From Lederbergia citrisecunda (GTDB lineage: Bacteria > Bacillota > Bacilli > Bacillales > Bacillaceae_C), in the NCBI RefSeq assembly GCF_018343695.1, contig NZ_JAGYPJ010000001.1, positions 445,001-509,000 on the forward strand: a stretch of 64,000 nt of DNA, written 5' to 3'. The notes under the pieces are model-generated. The model did no database searches. It was not told where the DNA came from and was given only the letters and a program-made list of their open reading frames with translations. Below are positions 1-7,963 of the stretch, in pieces. Made by a program: the position numbers and the translations under genes. Each line of letters begins with the position of its first letter. The stretch's first letter is position 1.

Positions 1-82
1 GGTAACGCAAGAAAGTCTTGCATGACCTTAGGCTATCTTTTTAAGTAATAGAGGTAACGCAAGAACGTCATGCACATCCTTT
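1..82. repeat. Two tandem units with a 52-bp period
   Basis: A unit beginning GGTAACGCAAGAA starts at 1 and again at 53, with about 29 similar bases in each copy. The first copy holds a short dyad, GCAAGA/TCTTGC. The array may continue upstream of the window. The rest of the stretch up to 330 shows no gene. Confidence 0.6.
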
Positions 83-330
83 TCTCGCCTTATAATTTTT
101 AACAGAAAAGCAAAAATGTGTTTGTATTACATGGTTTTATTTCTGGTGAAACTGTTAGTGAATACCTTTATAACATTGATTTAAGAATGATGATGTGTGT
201 TGAAGCCAATTTTCATTATCGAAGATGGCTTTATTTTTGGTTAGTAAAAAAAATTAAAGGATTTTTTCCCGCTTAAAGAGAAAGTGTATCCAGAACCAAA
301 TATATTAAAGGTGTTTATGGAGGATATCTT

Positions 331-1053
331 ATGGAAAAAATCGCTTTCGTCACAGGAGCAGATCGTGGGTTAGGCTTTTCGTTAACACGCTGGCTGTTAG
401 AGAATGAGTACAGAGTATTTGCAGGACGATATAACAAGGAGTGGAATCTTTTAGATGAATTAAAAACAGAATATCCTGAAAAAATTGAGTTGGTTACATT
501 GGATGTTGGTAATGATGAAAGTGTAAAAGCAGCTGCAGTTTTTATAGAGGAACGGACGTCTTATCTAGATGTAATTATTAATAATGCAGGTATTATTGAT
601 CAGGCAAAAGATGCAACGATATTGGAGGAACAAGATTTCGAGGTTATGAAGCAATTGTTTAATGTAAATTCACTTGGTGCGCTGAGAGTTGTTAATCAAC
701 TTGTGGATTTATTGTTAAAAGGGAATACAAAACTAGTCGTAAATATTTCTTCCGAGGCAGGAAGTATTGCAAAAAACCATAGAACGAATTGGTATGGTTA
801 TTGCATGTCAAAGGCAGCGTTGAATATGCAGTCTGCTATTTTACATAAGCATTTGGTGTCTTTAGGTGGCCAAGTATTAGTATTTCATCCGGGCTGGATG
901 CAAACGTATATGGAAGGCTTTTTTTATAAGGAAGCTACTTATCCACCAGAAGTTGCGGCGGATAAAATAATGAAACTCGTTCAAGATCATAAACGATTTA
1001 TGGCGGAAGAGCCCGCATTTATTGATCTTGAAGGAGAAGTTTGGCCATGGTAA
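331..1053 (+). CDS. SDR family NAD(P)-dependent oxidoreductase
   Basis: This 240-residue protein is a classical-length short-chain dehydrogenase/reductase. The N-terminal Rossmann motif TGADRGLG (about residues 8-15) binds NAD(P), NNAG near residue 85 stabilises the fold, and the serine in NISSEAG together with YCMSK (the YxxxK catalytic pair) completes the active site. The start is well supported by GGAGG a few bases upstream of the ATG. It is followed after 90 bases by a Gfo/Idh/MocA dehydrogenase, so it could share that gene's metabolic role, but no substrate can be inferred from the sequence. The family call is firm; the function is unknown. Confidence 0.9.
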   Translation: MEKIAFVTGADRGLGFSLTRWLLENEYRVFAGRYNKEWNLLDELKTEYPEKIELVTLDVGNDESVKAAAVFIEERTSYLDVIINNAGIIDQAKDATILEEQDFEVMKQLFNVNSLGALRVVNQLVDLLLKGNTKLVVNISSEAGSIAKNHRTNWYGYCMSKAALNMQSAILHKHLVSLGGQVLVFHPGWMQTYMEGFFYKEATYPPEVAADKIMKLVQDHKRFMAEEPAFIDLEGEVWPW

Positions 1054-1142
1054 GAAGAATTCAATTGTAAAATATAGTAAACTAATAATATATAACAAAA
1101 TAAATTTATGATTTTCTAGAAAAAGAATGGGAGCGAATACAT

Positions 1143-2201
1143 TTGGAGAAACAGCTGAATGTCGGTTTAATTGGGTATGGATTTGCAGGAAGAGCTTTTC
1201 ACGCACCTGTTATCACTTCAGTACCAGGATTAAATTTAAGAAAAGTTGTGGAAAGACGCAGTGATTTTTCTAAAAAACGATATCCGTGGGTTGAAATAGT
1301 TCGCTCTGCGGATGATCTATATAGGGATCCAGAAATTGATTTAGTCGTCGTAACGACTCCAAGTACAAATCATGTTGAATTTGTGCGTGATGCTCTTAAC
1401 GCCGATAAGCATGTCGTCGTAGAAAAGCCATTTACTGCTACGGCTGAAGAAGCAGATGAATTGATTGAACTTGCTAAAGAAAAAAATAAGGTTTTAAGTG
1501 TATTTCACAATCGTCGCTGGGATGGTGACTTCATGACCATTCGTGAAATCCTTCAAAATGGATTAATTGGTGAAGTGAAGGAATGCGAATTCCATTGGGA
1601 TAGTTTTAATCCCATCGCAGCATCCACTAATTGGAGGGAAAAATCTGGTCTAGGTACTGGAGTATTGTATGATTTGGGAGTTCACTTAATTGATCAAGCA
1701 GTTTGTCTTTTTGGTATCCCAAACATGATTTCTGCTGATGTTCATATTCAACGTGAAGGCGCTGCCGCACATGATTATTTCGATTTGACCCTTTTCTATG
1801 ATCGTCATCTGAAAGTTTCGTTGAAATCGTCAAGAATGGTCCGCACGAGAGGCCCACGATATACCCTGCATGGAGATAAAGGATCATTTATTAAATACGG
1901 ATTAGATCCCCAAGAACAGGCATTAATTGACGGACATACACCAGCGAATAGTAGAGATTGGGGAAAAGAACCCGAGGAATTATGGGGATCCATTGATACG
2001 ACAGTAGGTGGATTGAATGTTAAAGGTACTATAGAAACAATTCCTGGTGCCTATCAGGATTACTATCAAAATATTTATGAGCATATTACGGGAGTATCCG
2101 ATCTTGTTGTTAAACCAGAGGAAGCACGAATGAATATTCGTCTAATAGAGCTTGCACTTGAAAGCCATAAGGAAGGTAAAGTAATACCAATACGCTTATA
2201 A
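1143..2201 (+). CDS. Gfo/Idh/MocA oxidoreductase, IolW (scyllo-inositol dehydrogenase)-like
   Basis: The 352-residue protein has an N-terminal nucleotide-binding motif (GLIGYGFAGRAFHAP), the family EKPFTATAEEA segment and a conserved HNRRWDGDF segment. The FIKYGLDPQE stretch and overall length resemble B. subtilis IolW (YvaA), an NADP-dependent scyllo-inositol dehydrogenase, so a polyol or inositol substrate is the best guess. It starts at a TTG preceded by GGGAGCG. An IolI-like isomerase begins 15 bases after the stop, which strengthens the inositol reading. Substrate assignment is inference; related enzymes act on other sugars. Confidence 0.85.
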   Translation: MEKQLNVGLIGYGFAGRAFHAPVITSVPGLNLRKVVERRSDFSKKRYPWVEIVRSADDLYRDPEIDLVVVTTPSTNHVEFVRDALNADKHVVVEKPFTATAEEADELIELAKEKNKVLSVFHNRRWDGDFMTIREILQNGLIGEVKECEFHWDSFNPIAASTNWREKSGLGTGVLYDLGVHLIDQAVCLFGIPNMISADVHIQREGAAAHDYFDLTLFYDRHLKVSLKSSRMVRTRGPRYTLHGDKGSFIKYGLDPQEQALIDGHTPANSRDWGKEPEELWGSIDTTVGGLNVKGTIETIPGAYQDYYQNIYEHITGVSDLVVKPEEARMNIRLIELALESHKEGKVIPIRL

Positions 2202-2216
2202 AAAAAACAAAGTGAG

Positions 2217-3056
2217 TTGAGAGATATGTTTCCATTTAAAATAGCACTTAACACTTCAACATTATTTCCTTTTAAGCTCAATGTCATCCAGCAAATTGAG
2301 ATAGCTGCGGAAGCAGGATATGAGGGGATCGAGCTCTGGATGAAAGATATCGAAGCTTATATTGCGAGTGGTGGAACGGTTCAAGATATTAAGTCTGCCT
2401 TAGAGAAAGCGAATATAGAATTTATTAACGCGATTGCATTTTTTAAATGGGCTGACGTGGACATTGATACTAGAAAAGCAGCTTTTGAACAGGCTGAAAA
2501 GGAAATGCAACTTCTAGAGTCATTAGGATGTAAATACATAGCTGCTCCTCCATTTGGTGATGTTGAAGAGACTAGTCTAGATGAGATGGCAAGTTATTTT
2601 GTACATTTAGTACAAATCGGACGGCAAGTTGGAGTCGAGCCGATTCTTGAATTTTGGGGAAAGGCTAAAAAGCTTTCAACATTGGATGAAGCCCGTTACG
2701 TATTAGATCAGAGCAATGTTTCTAATGGCAAAATGTTATTAGATCCATTTCATATGTATGTTGGTGGTAGTGATTTTACTGGACTGGAAAACTTAAAAGG
2801 AGATCAAATCGGCGTTTTTCATATTAATGATTGTCCAAGTCATCCTGTGAAAGAGGAACTAACTGATCAGGATCGCGTTTTTCCAGGAGAAGGAGATTCG
2901 CCTACTAGCGAAATTGCAAAAATATTAAATAATATACAATATGATGGATACTTGTCCTTGGAATTATTCATCGAGGATTTTCAAGGAAAAACAGTTGCTG
3001 AAGTTGCCAAGTATGGTCTAAATTCTGTAAGAAATTCTTACTCGGTCATGGAATAA
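2217..3056 (+). CDS. Sugar phosphate isomerase/epimerase, IolI-like TIM barrel
   Basis: A 279-residue AP-endonuclease-2-fold (xylose isomerase-like) protein. Metal-site segments are visible as ILEFWGK, LLDPFHMYVGG, FHINDCP and SLELF, and DQDRVFPGEG closely parallels the matching segment of IolI, the inosose isomerase of inositol catabolism. The start may be the TTG at 2217 or the in-frame ATG at 2226; neither has an ideal ribosome binding site. It sits directly behind the IolW-like dehydrogenase, and the terminator at 3063 ends the pair. The two genes look like a minimal scyllo-inositol to inosose module without the rest of the iol operon. Confidence 0.85.
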   Translation: MRDMFPFKIALNTSTLFPFKLNVIQQIEIAAEAGYEGIELWMKDIEAYIASGGTVQDIKSALEKANIEFINAIAFFKWADVDIDTRKAAFEQAEKEMQLLESLGCKYIAAPPFGDVEETSLDEMASYFVHLVQIGRQVGVEPILEFWGKAKKLSTLDEARYVLDQSNVSNGKMLLDPFHMYVGGSDFTGLENLKGDQIGVFHINDCPSHPVKEELTDQDRVFPGEGDSPTSEIAKILNNIQYDGYLSLELFIEDFQGKTVAEVAKYGLNSVRNSYSVME

Positions 3057-3062
3057 AGTAAT

Positions 3063-3096
3063 AAGGCGGCATTATTTTTTTGCTATGTCGCCTTTT
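3063..3096 (+). terminator. Rho-independent terminator after the isomerase gene
   Basis: AAGGCGGCAT and ATGTCGCCTT pair through ten positions (one G-U) and are followed by TTTT. A possible ATG at 3085 lies inside the second arm, which argues against it as the start of the next gene. Confidence 0.75.
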
Positions 3097-3129
3097 GAAT
3101 TAATTATCAAAACGAGGAGGATTAGACGA

Positions 3130-3666
3130 TTGAAGAAATGGTTAATAATTGGAATTCCCCTCATTTTAGTCCTTGTAGGTTCCGCTATTTATATAACAAA
3201 ATTTTATCCTGGAAAAGAAGTTAAAGTTGTGAAAGAACACTCAACGAGTAATGAAGAACAGCCGGTAGCTGAAGTTGATGTGGAAGTGGATGAAAATGAA
3301 AACATAGCATTAACAAATGAAGCGATTAAAGAAACGCACGATAGATTAAACAGTCTTGTTGGATGGGGAAAAGCTGAAAAATTCAGCTTTAAATCTAATA
3401 AGGAGAAATTAGATTCTTTATATAATGACATTGAATTAATTATTATTTATGCAAAAACAGACACAGTGAAATCCGATATGCAAAATGCTTTAGATGCACT
3501 TGAAAAGGCAATGAAAAATGAAGATATTAATGGTTTGATTGTCGTTCATCGCATTGTTCATGATTTAGATGGATATTTAAATGATAACCCGTTAGATGGA
3601 AAAGTGTGGGGATACACTGAGACTGTGAGTGGTAATGCAAAGAAGGCGTTAAAATATATTCAATGA
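3130..3666 (+). CDS. Exported or membrane-anchored protein of unknown function
   Basis: I place the start at TTG 3130, preceded by GAGGAGG at 3113-3119, giving 178 residues. The in-frame ATG at 3085 would give 193 residues but lies within the preceding terminator. The N-terminus (KKWLIIGIPLILVLVGSAIY) is a signal anchor or uncleaved membrane helix. It is followed by an acidic linker rich in Glu and Asp, then about 120 residues of predicted helix with no recognised motif. No cysteine lipobox is present. The gene stands alone between a terminator and a repeat region. I do not recognise the family. Confidence 0.75.
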   Translation: MKKWLIIGIPLILVLVGSAIYITKFYPGKEVKVVKEHSTSNEEQPVAEVDVEVDENENIALTNEAIKETHDRLNSLVGWGKAEKFSFKSNKEKLDSLYNDIELIIIYAKTDTVKSDMQNALDALEKAMKNEDINGLIVVHRIVHDLDGYLNDNPLDGKVWGYTETVSGNAKKALKYIQ

Positions 3667-3759
3667 TACTTATAAAATAAGATGAGCTTTTTTCGATATT
3701 TTTCTGTTATAGATTGGAATAGAGAGAGAAGCTCATGATGAGGTCCTTTCTTTTTTGTA

Positions 3760-3935
3760 GTACGAGTTTAATCGAGTGGAAATCAATCGAGACTTATTTT
3801 CATAATTTCGTCTCGATTGCGCATGAATCTGGATATTACAATTGCTTTTTACGTAGTTCTGTCTCGAACGAGCATGAATCGAGACAAAACTTTTATCTTT
3901 TGCATCATTCAGTCTCGATTGCCTGGGAACGCGAT
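3760..3935. repeat. Tandem array, about 3.5 units with a 51-bp period
   Basis: Units start near 3760 (diverged), 3810, 3861 and 3912. The conserved head reads GTCTCGA, then roughly GAGCATGAATC, followed by about 30 variable bases. The third unit holds a perfect dyad GTCTCGA/TCGAGAC. Short open frames across the region follow the repeat and are not credible genes. Confidence 0.65.
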
Positions 3936-4127
3936 AGTTATTAGTGCAATATCGTATAAGTATGTATTGGGTGAGTTTTACACAAATTTGCTCAAATAGC
4001 ACCTACACCACTCCAGACCTTTTTCTATTTACCGGAACTCGTAACATTCGACAAAAAATTGAACATTTTGTTACATACGTTGCATTTGTGTCATGGTTTT
4101 TATATAATGAAAAAGTTCCTAATTGAT

Positions 4128-4201
4128 GCGGGTGTAGTTTAGTGGTAAAACTACAGCCTTCCAAGCTGTTGTCGTGGGTTCGATTCCCATCACCCGCTCC
4201 A
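4128..4201 (+). tRNA. tRNA-Gly (anticodon TCC)
   Basis: A complete cloverleaf of 74 nt with an encoded CCA end. The acceptor stem pairs GCGGGTG with CACCCGC, the anticodon arm is ACAGC-CTTCCAA-GCTGT (loop 4158-4164, anticodon TCC) and the T-loop is TTCGATT. It decodes GGA. It is a single tRNA gene, and a weak CGCAG/CTGCG stem with a T run follows near 4211-4256. Confidence 0.97.
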
Positions 4202-4227
4202 TACATACCAAGCGCAGTGACTTGTTC

Positions 4228-4926
4228 TTAAATTGAACGGGGTGCTGCGTTTTTTACTGTAATCTTTCCTTCACCTCCATTGATTTGAATGAACATTTCA
4301 GATAAGGAAGCGAGGAGTTTTTTTGCTGAATCGTCATTAATTGAAGATGGTAAGTAAACGATTTGAACGGCATTCGTTGTATTATTTGTTACAGCAGTTC
4401 GGGTTGAATCTACGAAAGGACTTCCAAAAGGACCTTCGTTATCAGAGGAAATAAGCAAATTTTCAAGCTGATTTTGTCTTCCGTTTAGACCTTCATACAT
4501 TTCATCTTTTTGTCCAATGCGAAGTACGATATCCCCAAATATTTTATCCTTATCGTAGATGCCGATCGGAACTCTATATTTTAATGAAAAAAAGTTATTT
4601 ATATCAGCAGCCGAGTTCATACTAGGAAGAAATTGTTGTTTCTTTACTCGTCTATACAATGCTTCCGCTGAGTGTCTATAGCGATTCGGGTCTTTACCAA
4701 GTCGTTTGAAAATCGTGCGCCATTCTTTTATTTCTTCATAGTCATTGATGTTCAAATCTTCTAGATCAAAAAATAAAGATTCTTGGAATAATTGTAGTCT
4801 TCCTTTTAACATTTGCGGAGATTCTTCTACTATGATGTTCTCATAATCGATAATACCAATTTTTAATTCAGGCAATGCAACACATAATTGTGAGTCTAAA
4901 TGAATTTCCAACCTTTCCACCTCCAA
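4228..4926 (-). CDS. B3/B4 tRNA-binding domain protein (PheT-beta-like)
   Basis: The 232-residue protein has the B3/B4 fold found in the beta subunit of phenylalanyl-tRNA synthetase, where it edits mischarged tRNA. Typical family segments are EWRTIFKRLGKDPNRYRHSAEAL around residues 66-90 (split here by the reader's eye into W..F..G.DP and S.EAL) and NNFFSLKYRVPIGIYD. Free-standing members are widespread in Firmicutes and may act on tRNA or amino acids, but their role is not settled. It is divergent from queG and faces the tRNA-Gly gene at its 3' end. Confidence 0.75.
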   Translation of the reverse strand: MEVERLEIHLDSQLCVALPELKIGIIDYENIIVEESPQMLKGRLQLFQESLFFDLEDLNINDYEEIKEWRTIFKRLGKDPNRYRHSAEALYRRVKKQQFLPSMNSAADINNFFSLKYRVPIGIYDKDKIFGDIVLRIGQKDEMYEGLNGRQNQLENLLISSDNEGPFGSPFVDSTRTAVTNNTTNAVQIVYLPSSINDDSAKKLLASLSEMFIQINGGEGKITVKNAAPRSI

Positions 4927-5019
4927 AAAGCATTAAAAATAGTTTACCATAGAAATATCCATAAAATCTTAATCGGCAAATCGTCGTTTATATAAAATAA
5001 ATGCTCTTTTAAAGTTGTA

Positions 5020-5102
5020 TGTTGATTAACTCTCCATCCACTCGCATTCAGAGGGCATAACCAACTCTCTCGCAGGGGTTAACCTTGACCCGTTAATCAA
5101 CA
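5020..5102 (+). promoter_or_regulatory. Structured leader element upstream of queG
   Basis: A perfect 11-bp inverted repeat, TGTTGATTAAC (5020-5030) and GTTAATCAACA (5092-5102), encloses 61 nt that can form two small hairpins (AGAG/CTCT and GGGT/ACCC). It ends 62 nt before queG. A TATAAA box near 4990 would place it in the queG transcript. It does not match the preQ1 riboswitch consensus that I know. The strand and function are inferred. Confidence 0.4.
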
Positions 5103-5164
5103 CAATAGCTAAATCAACGATTATCTTAAACTAAGCCAAAAATAAAAAGAAAGGAGGAACTATA

Positions 5165-6310
5165 GTGGATTATCGTCAACTGAAGAAAGATATAATTGCA
5201 TATAGTAAAAGCATCGGCATTGATAAAATTGGATTTGCTAGTTCCGATCCTTTTATTGAGATGAAAAATTTACTGATTCGACAACAAGAGCTCGGATATC
5301 AATCCGGTTTTGAAGAAAAAGATATTGATAAGCGAACGGATCCGAGTCTTATTTTTGATGGTCCGCGTTCTATTATAGCTATTGCTCTTGCATACCCATC
5401 AAGAATGAAAGATGCACCGATAGGCAAGAAAGGTGAAAGAAGGGGAATCTTTTGCCGCGCCTCATGGGGGATCGATTACCACATTTTAGTTCGTGAAAAG
5501 CTTGAACAATTAGCTTCATATATCGATAGTAGGATTCCGGATGCACGATATAAATTGATGGTGGATACAGGGGAGTTAGTGGATCGAGCGGTTGCTGAAC
5601 GAGCTGGTATTGGTTGGAGTGGAAAAAACTGTTCCATTATTACTCCAGAATTTGGATCGTATGTATATCTTGGGGAAATGATTACGAATCTTCCTTTTGA
5701 ACCGGATGAACCTTTACACGACCAATGTGGAGAATGTAGATTGTGTATCGATGTTTGTCCAACAGGAGCGCTCGTCCAACCCGGTCAGTTAAATGCGCAG
5801 AAATGTATCGCTTTTCAAACCCAAACAAAAGGATTATTGGCAGATGAGTTTAGGGATAAACTTGGTAATCGTATTTATGGTTGTGATACATGCCAGACGA
5901 TTTGCCCGAAAAATAAAGGAATGGATTATCATGTCCATCCTGAAATGGAGCCGAGTCCTGAGATTGCCAAACCGCTACTACAACCGCTTCTTTCCATATC
6001 AAATCGAGATTTTAAAGAACAGTTTGGGGGAATTTCAGGTTCATGGCGCGGTAAGAAACCAATCCAACGAAATGCTATTGTTGCTCTGGCTCATTTTAAA
6101 GAAAAGTCAGCAGTAAAAGAATTAATTGAAGTCATGAAGGAAGATATTCGCCCTGTTATGAGGGGAACAGCCGCATGGGCATTAGGAAAAGTTGGAGGAT
6201 CAGAAGCGAAAGAAGCATTGTTGGAAGCTGAAAAAGAAGAACAGGATGAAGAAGTATTGCAGGAAATTAAAAAAGGTCTAGATTTTTTTACTATTAAAGA
6301 TGAAGTGTAA
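5165..6310 (+). CDS. queG: Epoxyqueuosine reductase QueG
   Basis: QueG carries out the last step of queuosine synthesis, reducing epoxyqueuosine in the tRNA wobble position with cobalamin and two [4Fe-4S] clusters. The 381-residue protein shows both ferredoxin-like cluster motifs, CGECRLCIDVCP at about residues 188-199 and CDTCQTICP at about 240-248, plus the conserved ASWGIDYH and DTGELVDRAVAERAGIGW segments. The C-terminus carries HEAT-like repeats (about residues 300-375). It begins at a GTG at 5165 preceded by GGAGGAA. The following amidase gene is in the same position as B. subtilis yhbB next to yhbA (queG). Confidence 0.96.
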   Translation: MDYRQLKKDIIAYSKSIGIDKIGFASSDPFIEMKNLLIRQQELGYQSGFEEKDIDKRTDPSLIFDGPRSIIAIALAYPSRMKDAPIGKKGERRGIFCRASWGIDYHILVREKLEQLASYIDSRIPDARYKLMVDTGELVDRAVAERAGIGWSGKNCSIITPEFGSYVYLGEMITNLPFEPDEPLHDQCGECRLCIDVCPTGALVQPGQLNAQKCIAFQTQTKGLLADEFRDKLGNRIYGCDTCQTICPKNKGMDYHVHPEMEPSPEIAKPLLQPLLSISNRDFKEQFGGISGSWRGKKPIQRNAIVALAHFKEKSAVKELIEVMKEDIRPVMRGTAAWALGKVGGSEAKEALLEAEKEEQDEEVLQEIKKGLDFFTIKDEV

Positions 6311-6329
6311 TGACTTCATCTTTTTTTAT
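6296..6329 (+). terminator. Terminator overlapping the end of queG
   Basis: AAAGATGAAGT (6296-6306) and ACTTCATCTTT (6313-6323) form an 11-bp stem followed by a T run. The hairpin includes the last codons and stop of queG, so read-through into the next gene would be partial. Confidence 0.75.
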
Positions 6330-6378
6330 ACTTTTAACCGACTTCTCACGCATATATATCGGTGAGGAGGTGCGTCTC

Positions 6379-7245
6379 TTGAAAAAGCAATTGGCTGCAA
6401 AACTGGAGGAACGTTCTGAACAGTTTGTTCAGAGGAGAAAAATAGAAGATGAAAAAATCGTAAAGAAACAACAATTAATGCAGAAAAGAAAAGCCGAAAT
6501 TGTAAAAGTAATGGCAACTGGAAAAATTGAATCGAGGGAGAGAACCGATGATCACGAACAAATATATTATCATGTGCATTTAAAATATTTTATTCGTCAA
6601 GGTGGGCATTTCTATCTTGAAGAAGAGATTGAAAATCGAAAGGCATCGATTTTTAAAGGAGCGGTTTTCGAAGATGTAGAGATCCCAGTCAATTATCCAA
6701 AAGAGGAAGAAGAGGCCCCATTGTTGAGGGAGCGTGGCTATGAACAAAGAGCGCCTTATTATTATGATCGTTTGAGAGCAGTTCAATATGCCGAGAGATG
6801 GTGGAATGACTATAATCCAGCATATAAAAAATTTGAAGTGGATTGTACTAATTTTATATCCCAATGCCTTCATACAGGTGGTGCTCCTATGCGAGGGTAC
6901 CCTAATCCTTCGAAAGGATGGTGGCATCAATATCGGAGCTGGAGCTATAGCTGGGCAGTTGCTAATTCACTCAAGAGGCATCTTCAAACATCTACAGTTG
7001 GTCTTAGGGCGCGTGAGGTAAGAGATCCAATGCAACTTAAGTTAGGGGATGTCATTTGTTATGATTTTCAAGGGGATGGGCGGTTTGATCACAACACAAT
7101 CGTAACCGGTAAAGATGCAGCCGGGATGCCGCTAGTCAATGCCCACACTTATAATAGTAGAATGCGGTACTGGGCGTATGAAGATTCCTCGGCATATACA
7201 CCTAATATTAAGTACAAGATGTTTACAATTGTAGATGATGCATAG
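6379..7245 (+). CDS. Amidase-domain (Amidase_6) protein, YhbB-like
   Basis: The C-terminal half has the putative amidase domain of the NlpC/P60-like clan: YDRLRAVQYAERWW, then DCTNFISQCLHTGG with the likely catalytic cysteine, and later RFDHNTIVTG with the likely histidine. The N-terminal 90 residues are charged and helical. I choose TTG 6379 (288 residues) because GAGGAGG lies at 6364-6370; an upstream ATG at 6310 falls in the queG terminator. There is no signal peptide, so it would be cytoplasmic or spore-associated. The substrate is unknown. It is comparable to B. subtilis YhbB, which sits at the same place. Confidence 0.85.
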   Translation: MKKQLAAKLEERSEQFVQRRKIEDEKIVKKQQLMQKRKAEIVKVMATGKIESRERTDDHEQIYYHVHLKYFIRQGGHFYLEEEIENRKASIFKGAVFEDVEIPVNYPKEEEEAPLLRERGYEQRAPYYYDRLRAVQYAERWWNDYNPAYKKFEVDCTNFISQCLHTGGAPMRGYPNPSKGWWHQYRSWSYSWAVANSLKRHLQTSTVGLRAREVRDPMQLKLGDVICYDFQGDGRFDHNTIVTGKDAAGMPLVNAHTYNSRMRYWAYEDSSAYTPNIKYKMFTIVDDA

Positions 7246-7299
7246 GATTTTATTGTATAATGGCACGGTATAGTAAACTAAAATCAGAAGAGTTCTTTT

Positions 7300-7430
7300 G
7301 AATAAAAAAAGGAAAGCGCATAGAAGGAGTTCAATCTTCGTCTGATTTTTGTTTTTGCCTCCAGCGGATGCCTCGGATTTTTGAATTGGAATTTTAGTTC
7401 TGAATATGGGCGCCTTTCCGCATGGGTTAT
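7300..7430. repeat. Degenerate intergenic repeat fragment
   Basis: The stretch between the amidase gene and trmL holds GGAAAGCGCATAGAAGGAG on one side and GGCGCCTTTCCGC on the other, an arrangement seen in common Bacillus intergenic repeats. No gene is visible. Confidence 0.3.
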
Positions 7431-7450
7431 AGATTAAGGGGTGAATTTAA

Positions 7451-7924
7451 GTGCCAATTCATGTTGTATTATTTCAACCAGAAATTCCTGCCAATACGGG
7501 AAATATTGCAAGAACTTGTGCTGCTACCGGAACGAAGCTTCATTTAATTAGACCACTTGGATTTTCAACCGATGATAAAATGCTAAAAAGGGCTGGTCTG
7601 GATTACTGGGAGTTCGTAGATATTACGTATTATGATTCTTTAGAAGAATTTTTTGAGAAGAATCGTGAAGGTGAACATTATTTATTAACCAAATATGGTA
7701 CAAAACCACATACTAGTTTTAATTATAGTGATCCAAATACACATTATTATTTTATTTTCGGGCGTGAAACGAAAGGATTACCGAAGGAGTTTATCGATGA
7801 ACACAGGGAAACATGTTTGCGGATTCCTATGAATGATCATGTGCGTTCCTTAAATCTATCTAACACCGCAGCGATCCTTATTTATGAAGCTCTTCGTCAA
7901 CAAGGATATCCAGATCTTCTTTGA
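7451..7924 (+). CDS. trmL: tRNA (cytidine(34)-2'-O)-methyltransferase TrmL
   Basis: A 157-residue SPOUT-class methyltransferase that modifies the wobble ribose of tRNA-Leu. The three SPOUT motifs are clear: [18 protein letters not shown] at the N-terminus, FGRETKGLP in the middle and [18 protein letters not shown] near the end, which form the trefoil-knot S-adenosylmethionine site. The length fits TrmL (formerly CspR) exactly. It starts at a GTG with AAGGGGTGA seven bases upstream and ends at a strong bidirectional terminator. With queG it gives two wobble-position tRNA modification genes within 2.3 kb. Confidence 0.96.
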   Translation: MPIHVVLFQPEIPANTGNIARTCAATGTKLHLIRPLGFSTDDKMLKRAGLDYWEFVDITYYDSLEEFFEKNREGEHYLLTKYGTKPHTSFNYSDPNTHYYFIFGRETKGLPKEFIDEHRETCLRIPMNDHVRSLNLSNTAAILIYEALRQQGYPDLL

Positions 7925-7929
7925 TAAAT

Positions 7930-7960
7930 AAAAGTCCCCATTTTTGAATGGGGACTTTTC
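7930..7960. terminator. Bidirectional terminator between trmL and the tetR-type gene
   Basis: AAAAGTCCCCAT and ATGGGGACTTTT pair perfectly around a short loop, with T-rich flanks on both strands between convergent genes. Confidence 0.85.
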
Positions 7961-7963
7961 AAT

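Noticed and set aside
3085-3129. ATG at 3085 as the start of the exported protein
   Set aside because: It lies within the second arm of the preceding terminator and has no ribosome binding site; TTG 3130 has GAGGAGG and begins directly with the membrane anchor.
3735-4126. Several open frames of 60-89 codons on both strands
   Set aside because: They lie across the 51-bp repeat array and the tRNA leader, lack ribosome binding sites and overlap each other. The repeat explains them.
5020-5102. preQ1 riboswitch in front of queG
   Set aside because: The size (83 nt with an 11-bp closing stem) and sequence do not fit the small preQ1-I form, and I see no match to the other types.
6310-6378. ATG at 6310 as the start of the amidase-domain protein
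   Set aside because: It overlaps the queG stop inside a terminator hairpin; TTG 6379 has GAGGAGG at the right distance.
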